Made by a program: the position numbers and the translations under genes. From assembly GCA_948567375.1 (NCBI GenBank), contig OX419756.1:28968333-29032332 (forward strand): 64,000 bases of DNA. Reading direction: 5' to 3'. Positions 26,401 to 38,545 of this stretch are shown here, in pieces; the first letter of the stretch is position 1; each line of letters starts with the position of its first letter. The notes under the pieces are model-generated. The model was given only the letters and a program-made list of their open reading frames with translations. It was not told the origin of the DNA and ran no database searches. The stretch is from Lunularia cruciata. Its lineage: Eukaryota; Streptophyta; Marchantiopsida; Lunulariales; Lunulariaceae.

Positions 26401-29400
26401 TCCAAGATTGATGTAAGAGTGAATAGTCACAACATCAAGGAAGTAATTGTTGATGGAGGATCTGCAGTGAATGCCATGTTAGAGAAGTTGATGAATAAGT
26501 TGGGTATGATATCCTCTAGACCTTCATCATTTGTGGTGAGCACGGCAAAAAAAAATATGTTTGACCAATAAGGATGATAGATAAGGTGGTAGTTTCAATT
26601 ATTGGAGTTCAAAATTTCATAACTTTCCAAGTCTTGAAGGATTCAAGCTATGATTTATTTCTTGGGAGGCCATGGTTGAGAGAAGAATGCACAAGTGATC
26701 AATGGCACAAAGAGTACTTGAGGATTGGGCCATCAAACCATAGAGTCGTAGTTCTTGTGACTAACATCAATAACACTTCATAATGAAATATACCATCTTC
26801 TGATTATTGGGAATCAAATTCAGAAGGAGCTTCAAGGGTGGACACAAACATAAAGGAAGAGACTTCCATGGAGGAGGATGAATCTAAATTTGATTCATAC
26901 GTGTATCCCTTGGGTGCTATGGATTTTGCACCTAAGCCAGAGGTTTTGAAGGACCTAGATAAATCACCATTGACACTTGAGGAGATAGAGAGGAGTTTAT
27001 CTACCTCAAGTATGGTCCAAATGTAACCAAGGAGGAGAAGGTGAAATTTGAGGAGATGTTTTGCAAGTTCATCCATGTATTTGCTTTCAATTACAAGGAT
27101 GTAAAGGAAGTCACCTTGGATGAGCACAAGATAGAGGTGGAATCACATGCAAAACTAATCCACCAAAAGCAACATTGCATTAGCCCACCAATAGCTTTGG
27201 TTGTGAAAGAAGAGATTGATAAGCTCAAGGAGGCCAGATTTATCTTTGAGATGGAGAATTCAGAATAGATATCTCCAGTTGTGATTGTGAAGAAAAAGAA
27301 TGCCAAACTTTGGGGTATGTGTAGATTACAAGAAGCTCAATGTTATTACTAAGAAGGACTTTTATCCTTTGCTATTCATTGATGAGATCTTGGAGGAGAT
27401 TGTAGGTCATGAGAGTTATAGTTTTGGAGATGGTTATAATGGGTATAACCAAATCAAGATTTCATTAGAGCATCAAAAACTCACCACATTCACCACACCT
27501 TGGGAGACGTATGCTTTCAAGGTCATGCTTTTTGGGCTTTGTAAAGCTCTAGCCACATTCCAATAGTTCATGAACAAGGTGTCTGAACATTTCATTGGGA
27601 AATTTGTGAGAGACTTCATTGATGACTTTTGTATCTATGGGATCAAGGAAGAGCACTTTGAGCACTTGATCAAGGTCTTGCAATGCTTGCATGAAGCAAA
27701 TGCATCACTCAACCCAAAGAAGTGTATTTTTGGTTGTGAAGAAGGTCTACTTTTGGGACATATCATCTCCAAGGATGGAACAGCAATTGATCTTGAGAAA
27801 GTGAGGAAAATCTCAGACCTTCCATTCCCTTCAAGCTTGACAAAGTTGTGCCAATTCTTGGGGATGGTTAGGTACTATAGGATGTTCATCTTTTCATTTT
27901 CCAACAAGGCTTATGCATTGACCATCTACATGAAGAAGGGTGTAGAATACATGGTGATTTTGGAGGACAAGGAGGCTCTCAAAGCATTTTAGGAGCTCAA
28001 GCAATCCCTTATTGTAGCTCCAATTCTTGCTAAACCTGATTGGAATAAGCCATTCATACTCTACACAAATGCTTCCAATGTAGCTATAGGATGCACTCTT
28101 AGTCAATTAGACCAAGATGTGCATGATCATTCAATAGCTTATGCTAGTAGACAAATGGTTTCAATAGAAAAGAACTATTTTTTCATAGAGAGAAGGGTTG
28201 GCAATGATCTTTTCTCAAGAAATTTAGACATTGCTTGATTGGAAGGAAAGCCACCATTGTACAGATCACATGGTTTTAGAGTACATCTTCAACAAGCCTA
28301 ATGTTAAAGGGAGGCTAGCAAGGTAGATGATACTCTTGTTTTAGTATGACTACACCATTGAGGATAGGCCAAGGAAGAAACATGCAAATGTTGATTTGTT
28401 ATCTAGGGCCTATGATCATGATGGAGTTTAACTTGTGGATGGTTCCTTCTCAGATGAGGAGCTCTTGGCAATCTCAATCACTCAAGAGGTTCTAATGGAG
28501 TACAAGGAGATTGTGGACTTTGTGACAAGAGGTAACTATCTAGAAGGGATGCATACTAGGGAGAGGAATGCTCTTGCAACAAGATCTAGATCTTACACAA
28601 TGGTGGAGGATATTCTTTTTCACCAAGGATCAGATGGTCTACTTTGAAGAGCAATGGGTAATGAAGAGTCTATCATACTCATAAAGGAGTTTCATGAGGG
28701 TTAGTGTGTGGGAGACACTTTGCAAGAAAAGTGATTGTTTCAAGATTCTAGGTTACCATTGGAGAGAGATTTTCAAAGATTGTCTTGATTATTGCAAAAC
28801 TTGTCATTTTTGTCAAGCTTTTGCTAGAAAGTCTACTTCTACTCCACTCCTTAGATCAATTCCATTGCTAGGACCTTTTGAGAAGTAGGGATTGACTTTG
28901 TAGGTCCTCTCAATAGAACCCCAAGGGACAATTGGTACATTGTGGTAGTTATTGATTACCTTACCAAGTGGGTTGAGGCTAGACCATTGAGGGACAAGAA
29001 TGAAGATGAAGTTTGTAGATTTCTTTATGAACACATTATCACTAGGTTTGGCTGCCCTCTGGAGTTGGTTTCTAATAGAGGAGGAGAGTTTACAAGGAGC
29101 ATCACTACAACCATGCTACAACATTTCACTATCACATATAGAGTAACTACATCCTATAAGCCAAATCCAATGGCTTGGTAGAGAGAACCAACCATACCTT
29201 GTGCATGATGTTGGCTAAAGATGCAAAAATGGAGGGGGTAAAAATCATTGGGACAAGAAGATTCATGCAGTTTTGTGGGAGTATAAGAAACCCATGAAGA
29301 CTTCCATTGGATATTCTCTATTTCATTTGGTATATGGTATTGAGTCTAACTTACCTAATCACTCTGATCTTCCTACCTTCCAAAGCATTCATAGGAGATT

Positions 29401-29803
29401 GAAGAAAGCACAAAGAGATGATCTAGAGAAGTCAAGGAAGGATCAACTCATGGAATTGGAGCAGGTAAGAGCAATTGCTATAGTTTGAATGGAACAAGCT
29501 CAAAGGAAAAAAATGGAGAGCTATGACAAGAGGCAATGCAAGAAGAAGGTTGAGCTCTTCAAAGAAAGTGATTGGGTAATGTTGTTTGATTATATTCGAT
29601 CCAAGAGAGTGTAAAAGAAGTTTGTGCTTAAGTACTTTGGACCTTACATAGTGGAGAAGGTGTGAGGCAATTATGCTTATGATCTCAAGGAGTTAGGAGG
29701 AAGACACTTTGATAATTTTAACCATGATAAGTTGAAGATGTATCATAGAACATAGAGAGACCTTCACTTTGAGGACAAAGTGAAATCTTAGTCAGTGGGT
29801 AAA

Positions 29804-30472
29804 TGTAACACCCATTTGTGTATGGATGTGTTATTTTGATATTTATTTTGGTATTATAAGTACTTGAGAGATATTATTTATATAGAGACAAAGGATAGTT
29901 TTACATTAGTCATGATTAGCTAAATTTAGTCATAGTTAAGATGAAGTGTACCTTACTTTAGAGGAAGTGGAAAAGATGAGCATCACTATTTTGGATTCTA
30001 ACATGTTGACTTGGTATTATTCCTAGGTGTTTGGCTTTGAGGAAACAGTTAAAACCTCTTGGACACACAAGCCTTTTGTTTCAAATTCTTCTATAGTCCA
30101 AGGATACCCCATGTAGAGCAATCCTTAACTTAGTGGTTTGGTCAAGATAAGACCGCATGCTTAGGAGAATATTCTCATGAGTATGGATATTCTTTTAGAC
30201 TTTTTGACTTTATTTAATTTTATCCTAATGACTTGAGTTACTCCGGTAATTAGTAACTTTGGTGCGTAATTATTTCACAAGTATATAAACTAGGAGTGAG
30301 GAGGTACTCATCATCCTTTCATTTGTAACTATCTCTCTCATTGAATTCTCTAGTGAGTAATGGTTTGAGTGTTAGCCTTGGAGGAGTATGATGGTGTTGG
30401 GGTTCTCTGTCTTCTTCGTCCATGGTGTGCTACCATCAAAATTTCATCTTGAATGAGAGATAGGACGGCTCA
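29804..30472 (+). repeat. 3' LTR of element E
   Basis: Begins TGTAACACCC directly after a purine-rich stretch (CAGTGGGTAAA) and ends GGCTCA. The sequence after it returns to the leader of element D. Confidence 0.9.
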
Positions 30473-31350
30473 TTGGACAACCTCCACCAACTTGACTTGC
30501 AAATTTAAACAACCTCTTCCAATTTAATGCACCTTCTTTACAATTGGCTGACCGCTAAATGCTCCACTTACTATCAACTTGAGCCAAATTGAAAGGATGG
30601 AGATCTCCAAATCTCTAATCAGAGGAAATGGGTTTAGAAATCCACCTCTAATTGTGCACCTTGATTTCATCTCCTTGTACTCAAATTGAACGCACATTGT
30701 CTCAAATTGATTCAATTCTCAAAAATTTAGCTAGTGCTTCTGCACATTTTTTGCCTCATTGCCAAATCTACATCAATTTGGATAGAACTTTCACATGCGA
30801 TCACTCTCAAGGAAATCTAAGACCACAATCAAATGTATCAATAATCAACTAGGTTTAGAGATGCCACCAACGCCTCAATTTTTGCACTAGATTCCTTGTG
30901 ACTCTCATTTCTTTAATGTAATTAATTCATTCTTCCACTCTAATCACACTTAAATCATATTTGTATTTGATATTTCACTCAAAAATCTATCAACAATTGG
31001 ACACTAATTATAATCAATTAACACTCATTCTAGCTAAAAGACCCCAAGTAACGCTCATTGGCTCTATCCACCATAGCTAGGAACTCAAAAATTCTACATG
31101 AGAGAAATGTGCTCTAGAGTTACACTTTAAAAAAATATACCTTTTTGCTCGACCTAGATCTCCTACCCTATCGACGCCACTAATAACATATTTGACAATA
31201 TGAACCGTGTAAGTGACGGTGTATCTCACCGTTTGATTAGTAGCTTAACATGAAATTCAATCATACACAAATAATTTGTGAACTATTACCAAAATAACTA
31301 TAATTATTAACATTAACATTCACAATAACGACCTAACAAACTAGTTTTGG
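30473..31350 (-). mobile_element. Element D, right part (5' leader or LTR region)
   Basis: Long similarity to element C at about 13640-14420: both have a TAGCTAGAG..-type block, AGAGTTACAC and the segment TGTAAGTGACGGTGTATCTCACC (C version near 14300). It is therefore the continuation of D beyond element E. The outer edge near 31350 is uncertain, and no clear LTR end was found. Confidence 0.8.
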
Positions 31351-31383
31351 CACAACAAATATCATCACAACCTAAATCACTTT

Positions 31384-31429
31384 GTGTGCTAGTGCATGCA
31401 AATAATGTGTGCTAGTGCCTGCAAATAAT
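31384..31429. repeat. 23-bp direct duplication
   Basis: GTGTGCTAGTGCATGCAAAT.. occurs twice in tandem (31384-31406 and 31407-31429) with one mismatch. Confidence 0.9.
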
Positions 31430-31649
31430 GGATGAATGACATACTTTACTTGATATGATGATTACTGACCCCTACAACCATCTAGTCGATGGCAAGCAGT
31501 GATGACCTCATTTCAAGAATTATACATGTGTCCTCATGAATTAGTCTTGGAGTCGTCATCTATCATAAGTGCTTTGCCCTTCCCCTGGAAACTTGTGTTT
31601 GTCCTTGTTGCATCTATTGGTACTTTTTATTTCTCTTGTTCCTCTTAGG

Positions 31650-31970
31650 ATCTTACACACCTCTTGGCGCTTTGTATTTCTCTCTTTCTTTCCCATGGGA
31701 TTATAGTATTTCCCTCTGTCTTTCTTTCTAGAAGAAGTTGCTTGTGTGCACCCTGATGCACCTATTAATATTTTGTTTTTCTTTTTGTCCTTTTGCACCT
31801 CTTGGAGTTATGTATTTCTTCGAGGGGGAATACTATGTCGCTGCCTTTCTTTCTAGAAGAAGTTTCCTAACACGGATCGTCCCTCTCTTGTAGTTATGTT
31901 ATTTCACTCCGTCGTTCTTTCTGGAGAAAGTTTCCTGACGTGGTTCGTTCGTCTCCTATAGTTACGTTAG
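31650..31970. repeat. Degenerate tandem repeat, 70-140 bp unit
   Basis: Three to four units share the order CTCTTGGAGTTATGTATTTC then CTTTCTTTCTAGAAGAAGTT; the latter string starts near 31721, 31842 and 31911. The units lie at the transition from CpG-poor repeats to the CpG-retaining island. No coding content is seen. Confidence 0.65.
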
Positions 31971-34900
31971 GCTCTTCAAAATGCTGACGGCCGGGAGATA
32001 CATGAGGGACAGTACCTAATCTGAACTATTTCGTCCTTCTGTTCCACGTTCGTAGCCAACTCTTGGTAATCTCATCAAATTACTATAATCTGGAATTAAA
32101 ATCATGGGGTAAATCGAAAGACCAATCCTGTTCATTTTGTTGAGGAAACGATACAATTCGGACGTGTTGAATATCGAACAAACTGGGAAGGAAACCTTCC
32201 GCTAAAGCTTAGATGTTTTTCCTCCGTTTTCTTTGATCCCTGGCTTGTGTCCCTGAGGAATTACTCATCGATACACAATTCCCGGATTGAAACCCGGGTT
32301 GTTTCAGTTCGGTATAGTTATGGAAACTGGATGACCACCCACCTGTACTATTAACAAGAAATTGGGATCTATATCCGAGAATGGCAGTAGAGTCAACACT
32401 TGTGAATCTACTAATTTAATGAGTAATTTGAGATGAATTTGGCAAGTAGTAGAGAGAGATTTTATTGACCTTTTTTGACGAACTCGCTTCACACACTCTC
32501 CGGAAATTAGATTTCAGAATTAGTCCAGTGATTAAAACATACAGTGCACGGTACTCAACTAGTAAAAAGTAACGGGATATTCATTAGACCAAATTGAGTG
32601 ACTCTATAAACCTATTTACAAGAAATTGTAAGGAAAAGAATTAACAAAAAGATTAACAAGTGTGAAAAGATCTAGGAAAATGGGCCGAAGCCCATACAGC
32701 TACTCACTTCCTGGCCTACCAAGTAGATATGTACGACCTCCACATAACAAATTTGCATGGGTGATCCACGAGATGCCGTAACATACTAATTGCAACCCTC
32801 TTATGTTCCAGATTGCAGGTGTCCTGGTATATGAGCTGCCCCAATCTCCTCTTTTCCTTTGTCAGTGACTCTGGCCTTCGATTCTGGAGAGTTCTTCCTA
32901 CAATACTAGGAGGGCTCCAATACTGCACGTAGAGCTCCTGTTTTCTACTATTACCGATCACAATCATTATATGACCAGGTGTCCGTCAGATAGGGTGACA
33001 TGCCCAAGAGCGATTCCCACATGGTGGTCGTCTGAATGAGTTCAGCACATTAATTTGCTCAATAGAACATTGAGACAGCGAGAGAGATTGGTGAACGATT
33101 TCATCGACCTTGGTTACCTTGCATATCCCGAGGTCTAGTCCGCACGTGAATGCACGCAGTTGCACTTTAGGGGATGCTTACAGTAGTTCTATCCTGCTTG
33201 TTCACGGGATCCACGGCGGAGTAAACATCTGTCGTCACTTAGCGTATACTAGTGCCTTCATGAGAACCGGCCGCAGTCTTTCCGTCTTCTTCTTCCTTGT
33301 TCGTCTCTCAACGTGGATCGTGACATATCCTGAGATTAGTCTCAGTTCGTCCCTTGACCTGTCTGTACACCATGATGCATGAGATCTACACTGTAGAGTT
33401 TTCCTTTTTTATATATTTCTCTGTGATGTGTGTTCTTTGTTTCTTGTATGTTGTTTAAGTCGCGTGTGTAGGAACTTGGTTAGCGGAACGGTGCTCGATG
33501 GAGCATGTTAATCACCTTCTCGGAGTAGAATACTGAAGAGGCTAGTATCGTAGTCCTGACGCTCATGGTATCGAGCGTCATCAAATGCATAAAATGCAAA
33601 TGCTTTGAGGAGTTTTTTAGATCCCACAAATCCCTCTGTGTAACTTTCTTGAATTTCAAGAAAGAAGTTATTATTTTCCCTCATGGTACGGGGCCTTTTC
33701 TTCGCGCTGATGACTTCTACAGTAGCCTGTATTCTTTGTCTCCATGTTTTCCCCCAGCCTCTTGTTGCTTCCCCCGCTTAGTTTTTCCCTTATTTCTCCA
33801 GAATCTTCATCTTCAGACCGCACCGCCAGGTAGTACGTCACAATCATGGACAAAATTCAGAGACTATGTTTAGCGATCGCATTCGCTTACGTTCTGCGAT
33901 TTCGCTACAGTAGTACAGGACTGCTCATTCAGAAAACTACGATAACCAATCTGTCTTTTGGGCTACAGAATGTTTGAGATAACCTCTACTACCTTTCCTT
34001 CCCGCTTTCTTCACTTGGTGCGTGACACAAGAAGAGATCGCGATAATATTGACCGCGGACAATAAGATCGCTATGAAGATTTCTATTTCACCATTAGTGG
34101 CCTGCGCGTCCTACCGTACAATGTAAAATGTATGAAAACAAGTTACGAAATTTCAATCGATTCTAAGAACTGATTTGATATTGTCGACTTGACATCACAT
34201 TTTTCACCAAAGTTCTGAAATTGAGCGGCGACCTTACCGTTGGCGACCTGAAGGACCGCGATCCAATGGCATGTAACGAGAAGTTGTAGAACTGTAGACG
34301 CGAGATGCAAGAATACCTTGTGTAGATTCACAAGGACAAAAGAGTTATATTTTATTCAACTCCTGTAAAAGCAAGTGTTGCCAAATTTTTCCTACCGAAG
34401 ACAACAATTTGCGACTTCAGAACTAATTTTCATTCCGGAATGTCCGCTGCTATCATCAACATCTACTCTGACAATTCTAAAGTTGATAGATCGCAAATCT
34501 GTGTATGATGTGAATGCACCTTTAGGAGACTCGGGGTATGATGTACATTTGAACATCTTTATTCCCCTCCACAGAGATTCTTACTTTGCAATGTAACAGG
34601 ATATAAGATGAGACCAGCAGTCTACTTCACAAACTGGTTGTGATGCTATCAATACATCAAAATCTTGATGTGATGTTAAATTGGTTCGATACGTCCATGA
34701 TTGTCCTCAAGTGACGAGAGTCACTTTGGAGGACCCACCCCACATATATAAGGTGAGAACGGAATTGGGTAATCCCAGTGGGATTGTTCCAACTTCTAGC
34801 GAAGTTCGGATCCTTATTCGATTCGCGAAAGCCCTGATCGTGTTGATTTGGAGAGTATTACAGTTTCTGGCGGATATTGGCTAAAGAGATATATGTACAC

Positions 34901-35529
34901 TGTGAGAGAATGTCGTAGTTCTTATAGTTCGTCCTTTGTTTCCTTTCATGCAGACTACGTTAGTTTCCCTACCAGTAACTTCTGTCAGAGGGTCTTTCTA
35001 TCTGAATCTATTGTGACTAAGAAATTTTGTTCAGTACCAAATAATTTTTGAAAAGGAAGTAAAAAAGTTTTGAAGTCGTATCCTTCGTTGAGAGTTTTGC
35101 TGCTAAAATAGAGGAGGGAATCTGTTTCATGTGTAGGGAGTCCTGTTCATAGAGTACTCAGTACACAGGACCGAGTACACAGTACATAGGACATTTACGT
35201 TAACTTTTGAGGCTAACGTTAGGATGTTGTCGCGTCTATACGAACGTGACATAAAGGACAAGCAGGATCGGAACCACGACAAATCATACACTGACGACAC
35301 CGCAAAAAGATCAGTAAATGGATAGTTTCGTATTCCCAAGTACAAGACGCTGCGTTCCTCGTACTGCTTCCTATGGTATCTACTACAGTTGACTTCAATT
35401 CCGTGCAAGGGTTTGGTATCCTCAAGACCAACCGTGTGACAAACAACAGTTGACTGAAGCCATGAGGCAAAGGTCCGAAGAACAAGCAGTTTCTGCTTCT
35501 CGCAGAGGATCTTCCTCTGCTTGAACATC
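31971..35529. other. CpG-retaining intergenic DNA without recognisable genes
   Basis: Open frames are short (at most about 102 codons), unconserved by eye and scattered over all frames. No repeat family, tRNA or known domain was recognised. Exons of an unrecognised host gene cannot be excluded. Confidence 0.5.
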
Positions 35530-35665
35530 TTTATCCCTTATTGTAGGGCAGATTCCACTTATCGATACTATTGGGTTTTAGTTCCATTTTACCCTATGTC
35601 TTTTCCTTGTACGGCTTGACGAGGTGTTCCCTCCTTCTTGTTATCCTAGGCGCTCGCTTCTTTCA
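35530..35665 (+). mobile_element. LINE 3' tail, copy T1 (5'-truncated)
   Basis: Contains the family tail: TATTGGG, CCATTTTACCC, CTTGTACGGCTTGA, CCTTCTTGTTATCCTA and CGCTCGC in order. Upstream sequence (GGGCAGATT...CGATACTATTG) also matches the 3' non-coding part of the LINE at 36816-38250. This fits a 5'-truncated insertion. Confidence 0.75.
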
Positions 35666-35740
35666 GATCGAACATCCATGTCCACAACTATCATTCGAAG
35701 CCGAATTTCTGCGAAATGAAGCCATCTCCGGCCTCATCGG

Positions 35741-35870
35741 CCCTTTAGGCCAACCAACGTTGAGGTACTCAGCAACAGGGAGAGGACCTTGGGGTTTCTC
35801 TCCACCCCTTTAGGCCAACCAACGTTCAGGTACTCAGCAACAGGGAGAGGACCTTGGGGTTTCTCTCCAC
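35741..35870. repeat. 65-bp direct tandem duplication
   Basis: Two head-to-tail copies (35741-35805 and 35806-35870) differ at one base (GTTGAGG versus GTTCAGG). Near identity next to much older repeats means a recent duplication or an assembly artefact. Confidence 0.95.
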
Positions 35871-36328
35871 GATCGTTAGAAGCATATTACTACAGTGCAC
35901 ACCCGATTTAACACTCTTTTGAAGGAGAACTGAGTATACCAGTACTCGCACTTTTTGTTCGGTTGCTTTCTTAGGCTGTCCGCGCTGAGGCTTTGAGGTT
36001 TCTCCCCTTGGGTTTCGTGCTTTGCGCTCTTCCGCGCCTTGCCTTCTTTCTTCTTTCATCCATTCTACTTTGCGATGATTACTTGCGGTTGCATATAAAA
36101 TGGCTAGAGCCCAAATCGTTCCTTACGGATTGCTGCTGATAGATAGCTTCTCCCATTGCATATAGATTGGATTAGATTCCACAACTTGTAAGAAAAAATA
36201 TGATGATGGATTTCAATGCCCCAGACAGCATAAGACTTGCAAGCATACATAACCAACGTGCTACAAAAAGCCTTCTTGGAGTGATGGTTGTATTCATGTT
36301 CCAACAACAGGCCCACTAGCATGGAGAA

Positions 36329-36450
36329 GGTGGCGACCACGTAGGATACCAGGAAGGATGGGAAAACCTCATCAAGCCGTACAAGGAAGAAACATAGGGG
36401 TAAAATGGGGCTAAGCCTCAATAGTATCGCAAGCAGGTACACCCATCCAA
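36329..36450 (-). mobile_element. LINE 3' tail, copy T2
   Basis: The minus strand reads GGCTTAGCCCCATTTTACCC, CTTGTACGGCTTGATGAGG, CCCATCCTTC, TATCCTACGTGGTCGCC. This is among the best preserved tail copies, with many CpG. Only the tail is present. Confidence 0.8.
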
Positions 36451-36815
36451 ATGATTCCCTTTTACTGTACAGGGATCTGGATCTGCTGATGTCAGTAAGT
36501 TCTCAGACACTGTCATGTCCAACATGCCCAACTTTAGTAAACGAAAAGCTTTCGAGTCATTATTGAGAGTTCAGACCAATCAGCAATATTACATACAATG
36601 CCGCAACAGCGGCATAATTGTGGCCTGTGTATAAAGCTTCTTTGATCCAAAATAAGTACTCAGATGGCCTAAGTTCTCCGGAAAACATACGACTTTCGAA
36701 GCAGAGGCCCCCCAGTGGGGTAGGTTCACACAGGATCAGGTCAGACCGGTAAAGTGGATGGTACTTAGGAGGCAATGTGATGTTAAGTGAACGAGTCATA
36801 GGAGGGATTAAGAAA

Positions 36816-38250
36816 ATGAGAAAGGCGACTGTGTAGGAAAAACGAAGGATGGGAAGACCCCATCAAGCCGTACAAGGGAGACACAAAAAAGTAACATGGG
36901 CTAAGCCCCAATAGAGTCTATACGAGAAATCTACCCTATTGCACCTCAGATACCCTAGCTATGCAAGTAGTATGGTCTGCACACAACTGGAGCATCCAAA
37001 GAAACATCACCTAATGTGATTGCTCTCCTATGGATTGCACCAGCCACTGCCCTCAGTAGAGCATTGGACACATGCTGTATAAAGTATGCTACAAAGTATG
37101 AGAGTGAGAGTGGTACCCCCTTACGCCTAACATGGTAAGCTCTCGCGCACTCCTTGACAAATGTGTCAAATGCCATGTCCATCGCTCCGTATAACTCCAA
37201 GGCTAGAGGAACAAAGAGGTGACCTCGTTGCATGCCCTTGTACTTAGAGACCTTGCGACCTGCTGCTGCACTCGCCGCCCATCCCTTGGAAACTGTATCC
37301 CGCATTGGGTCTGTAACCACGACATCCGCTACTGTCACCTGATCATCTCGGACCAAGTATAAGTATGCCCTGACACATGTCGTCTGCAAGGCATACGAAC
37401 GCTCCCTCCGAGCCAACTATCCACTCTCTTGTGCCATAGCAAACACTATGTCTCTAATGGCATCATGGGTAGCTATCCTTTGTCCTCCAAAAAGACATCG
37501 TGTCATGTGGACGGCTGCTGCATCTAGTGTGGAACCACACTCACAAGTGAGTAATGAAGATGCAGATGGGTGGACCAAACCTAAGCGAAACCTAGGCGAA
37601 ACCTCATTGTTGTAGAGAAAGTAGTTGGTGCGAGTCGGAAAGCCCTAATGCACGGTCGAGCTAGGATCCAAAAGCCTACACCCTTGCTGGAGCAAGAGCG
37701 TAGACGTGCTCTAGTAGCTTGAGGAATGGACGAGTCGACTAAGAGAGAATGTAGCATATGCTCACACTATCGCTCCATCAAGGAAGATTGTAAACTTCCA
37801 GTCCAATCTGACGATAGTGAAGCAAATGGTGGAAAATCCTCTCGTGCTCGTGGGGATAGACTATCTCTCGCCTACCGCAATAACACTTGGAGAGAAAAGG
37901 ATCATCCCTCCACCTCTGTCACATAAGTCTCCAAAACCGGCCTATCAACAACCATAAAACGAGAGGAAAGTAGGGGTGCTGAGAGAGCACAACTACCCAA
38001 AAATGCTATAGGTGTCGTCTCCTCCATAGAAAGTAAGTCAACCCCACCACATGAGATCGGCAGAGCTGTTTGCATACGTGCCAGCTCCTCTGTCACACAC
38101 TACAAAGTCACTGGTCCAATAATATCACCAAAGACTCTCATAATCCTCTTATCAAATGCTCTCAGATGTGATAGGAAAAACAGTGAGGAGGAACTGTACG
38201 GGATTAAGAGCGGGTGCAAGTTAGTGAGGAGTCTGGATAGTTGATGCATT
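36816..38250 (-). mobile_element. LINE copy 3: C-terminal half with zinc knuckle and restriction-like endonuclease, plus 3' tail
   Basis: Non-LTR retrotransposon 3' half, 5'-truncated. From right to left: a post-RT segment (about 38250-37870; EELARMQTALPIS, then PIAFLGSCALSAPLLSS), a segment near 37690-37600 (AFRLAPTTF), a Cys/His knuckle C-x-C-x9-H-x3-C (CECGSTLD...HMTRC, about 37545-37497) followed by THDAIRD, then a 153-codon frame (37416-36955) with VTVADVVVTDP and KVSKYKG spacing like the PD-(D/E)xK endonuclease of R2-type elements. The stop at 36955 is followed by the conserved tail (36930-36816). At least one in-frame stop separates the knuckle and endonuclease frames (near 37417), and an acidic residue of the expected RADIL-type motif reads AYLYL. 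Assignment to the R2-like group is by layout, not alignment. Confidence 0.72.
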
Positions 38251-38439
38251 TCTTGTCATAAAACTTCTAGTCAGAACGAGAGGCGATTCCAATGTTGTCC
38301 TGAAGAGCATATGACACATTCTTTCCACTACTTTAGGACACTGACTGTGTTACCAAAGTGTTCCATTCAAAGAAAAGATTTCTTAGCGACACGGACGGAT
38401 AGAAAGTAAACTCATGGACGGAAAATCGCATTTCAGGTC

Positions 38440-38545
38440 TGATCTACGTACATTTAGCCCCATTTTACCTTTTTCATCTATCTCTCCCTTGTACGGCTCG
38501 ATGGGGTCTTCCCATCCTTCATTTTTCCTTCGCGGTCGTCCTTTA
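38440..38545 (+). mobile_element. LINE 3' tail, copy T4
   Basis: TTTAGCCCCATTTTACC, CTCCCTTGTACGGCTCGATG, GGGTCTTCCCATCCTTC and CGCGGTCGTCC occur in the family order. Opposite strand to copy 3 just upstream. Short truncated insertion. Confidence 0.78.

Larger units (their letters stand above)
22733..30472 (+). mobile_element. Ty3/gypsy element E inserted in element D
   Basis: Full-length layout with two LTRs (22733-23418 and 29804-30472). A primer site beginning near 23425 (TGGTTTTGCTGTTAGGATC) fits a CpG-decayed tRNA-Asp-complementary site. Gag is at about 24950-25850, with a zinc knuckle CFGCGGRGHIQRNC near 25790. Protease is near 26450 (VDGGSAVN), RT about 27200-27990 (GVCVDYKKLN near 27306; FIDDF near 27620), RNase H about 28000-28420 and integrase about 28650-29480 (YCKTCHFCQAFARKS; VVIDYLTKWVEARPL near 28945). 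Order is typical of Ty3/gypsy. LTRs look roughly 87% alike where compared by eye, so the insertion is old. Broken in well over ten places. Confidence 0.93.

Noticed and set aside
35127-35528. 133-codon minus-strand frame as a possible gene
   Set aside because: No recognisable domain, and part of it is a short-repeat stretch (GTACTCAGTACACAGGAC-type). Could not be supported.
36104-36442. 112-codon minus-strand frame that looks like a membrane protein
   Set aside because: Its N-terminal third is the LINE 3' tail T2 read in one frame; the hydrophobic look comes from T-rich sequence. No conserved domain.
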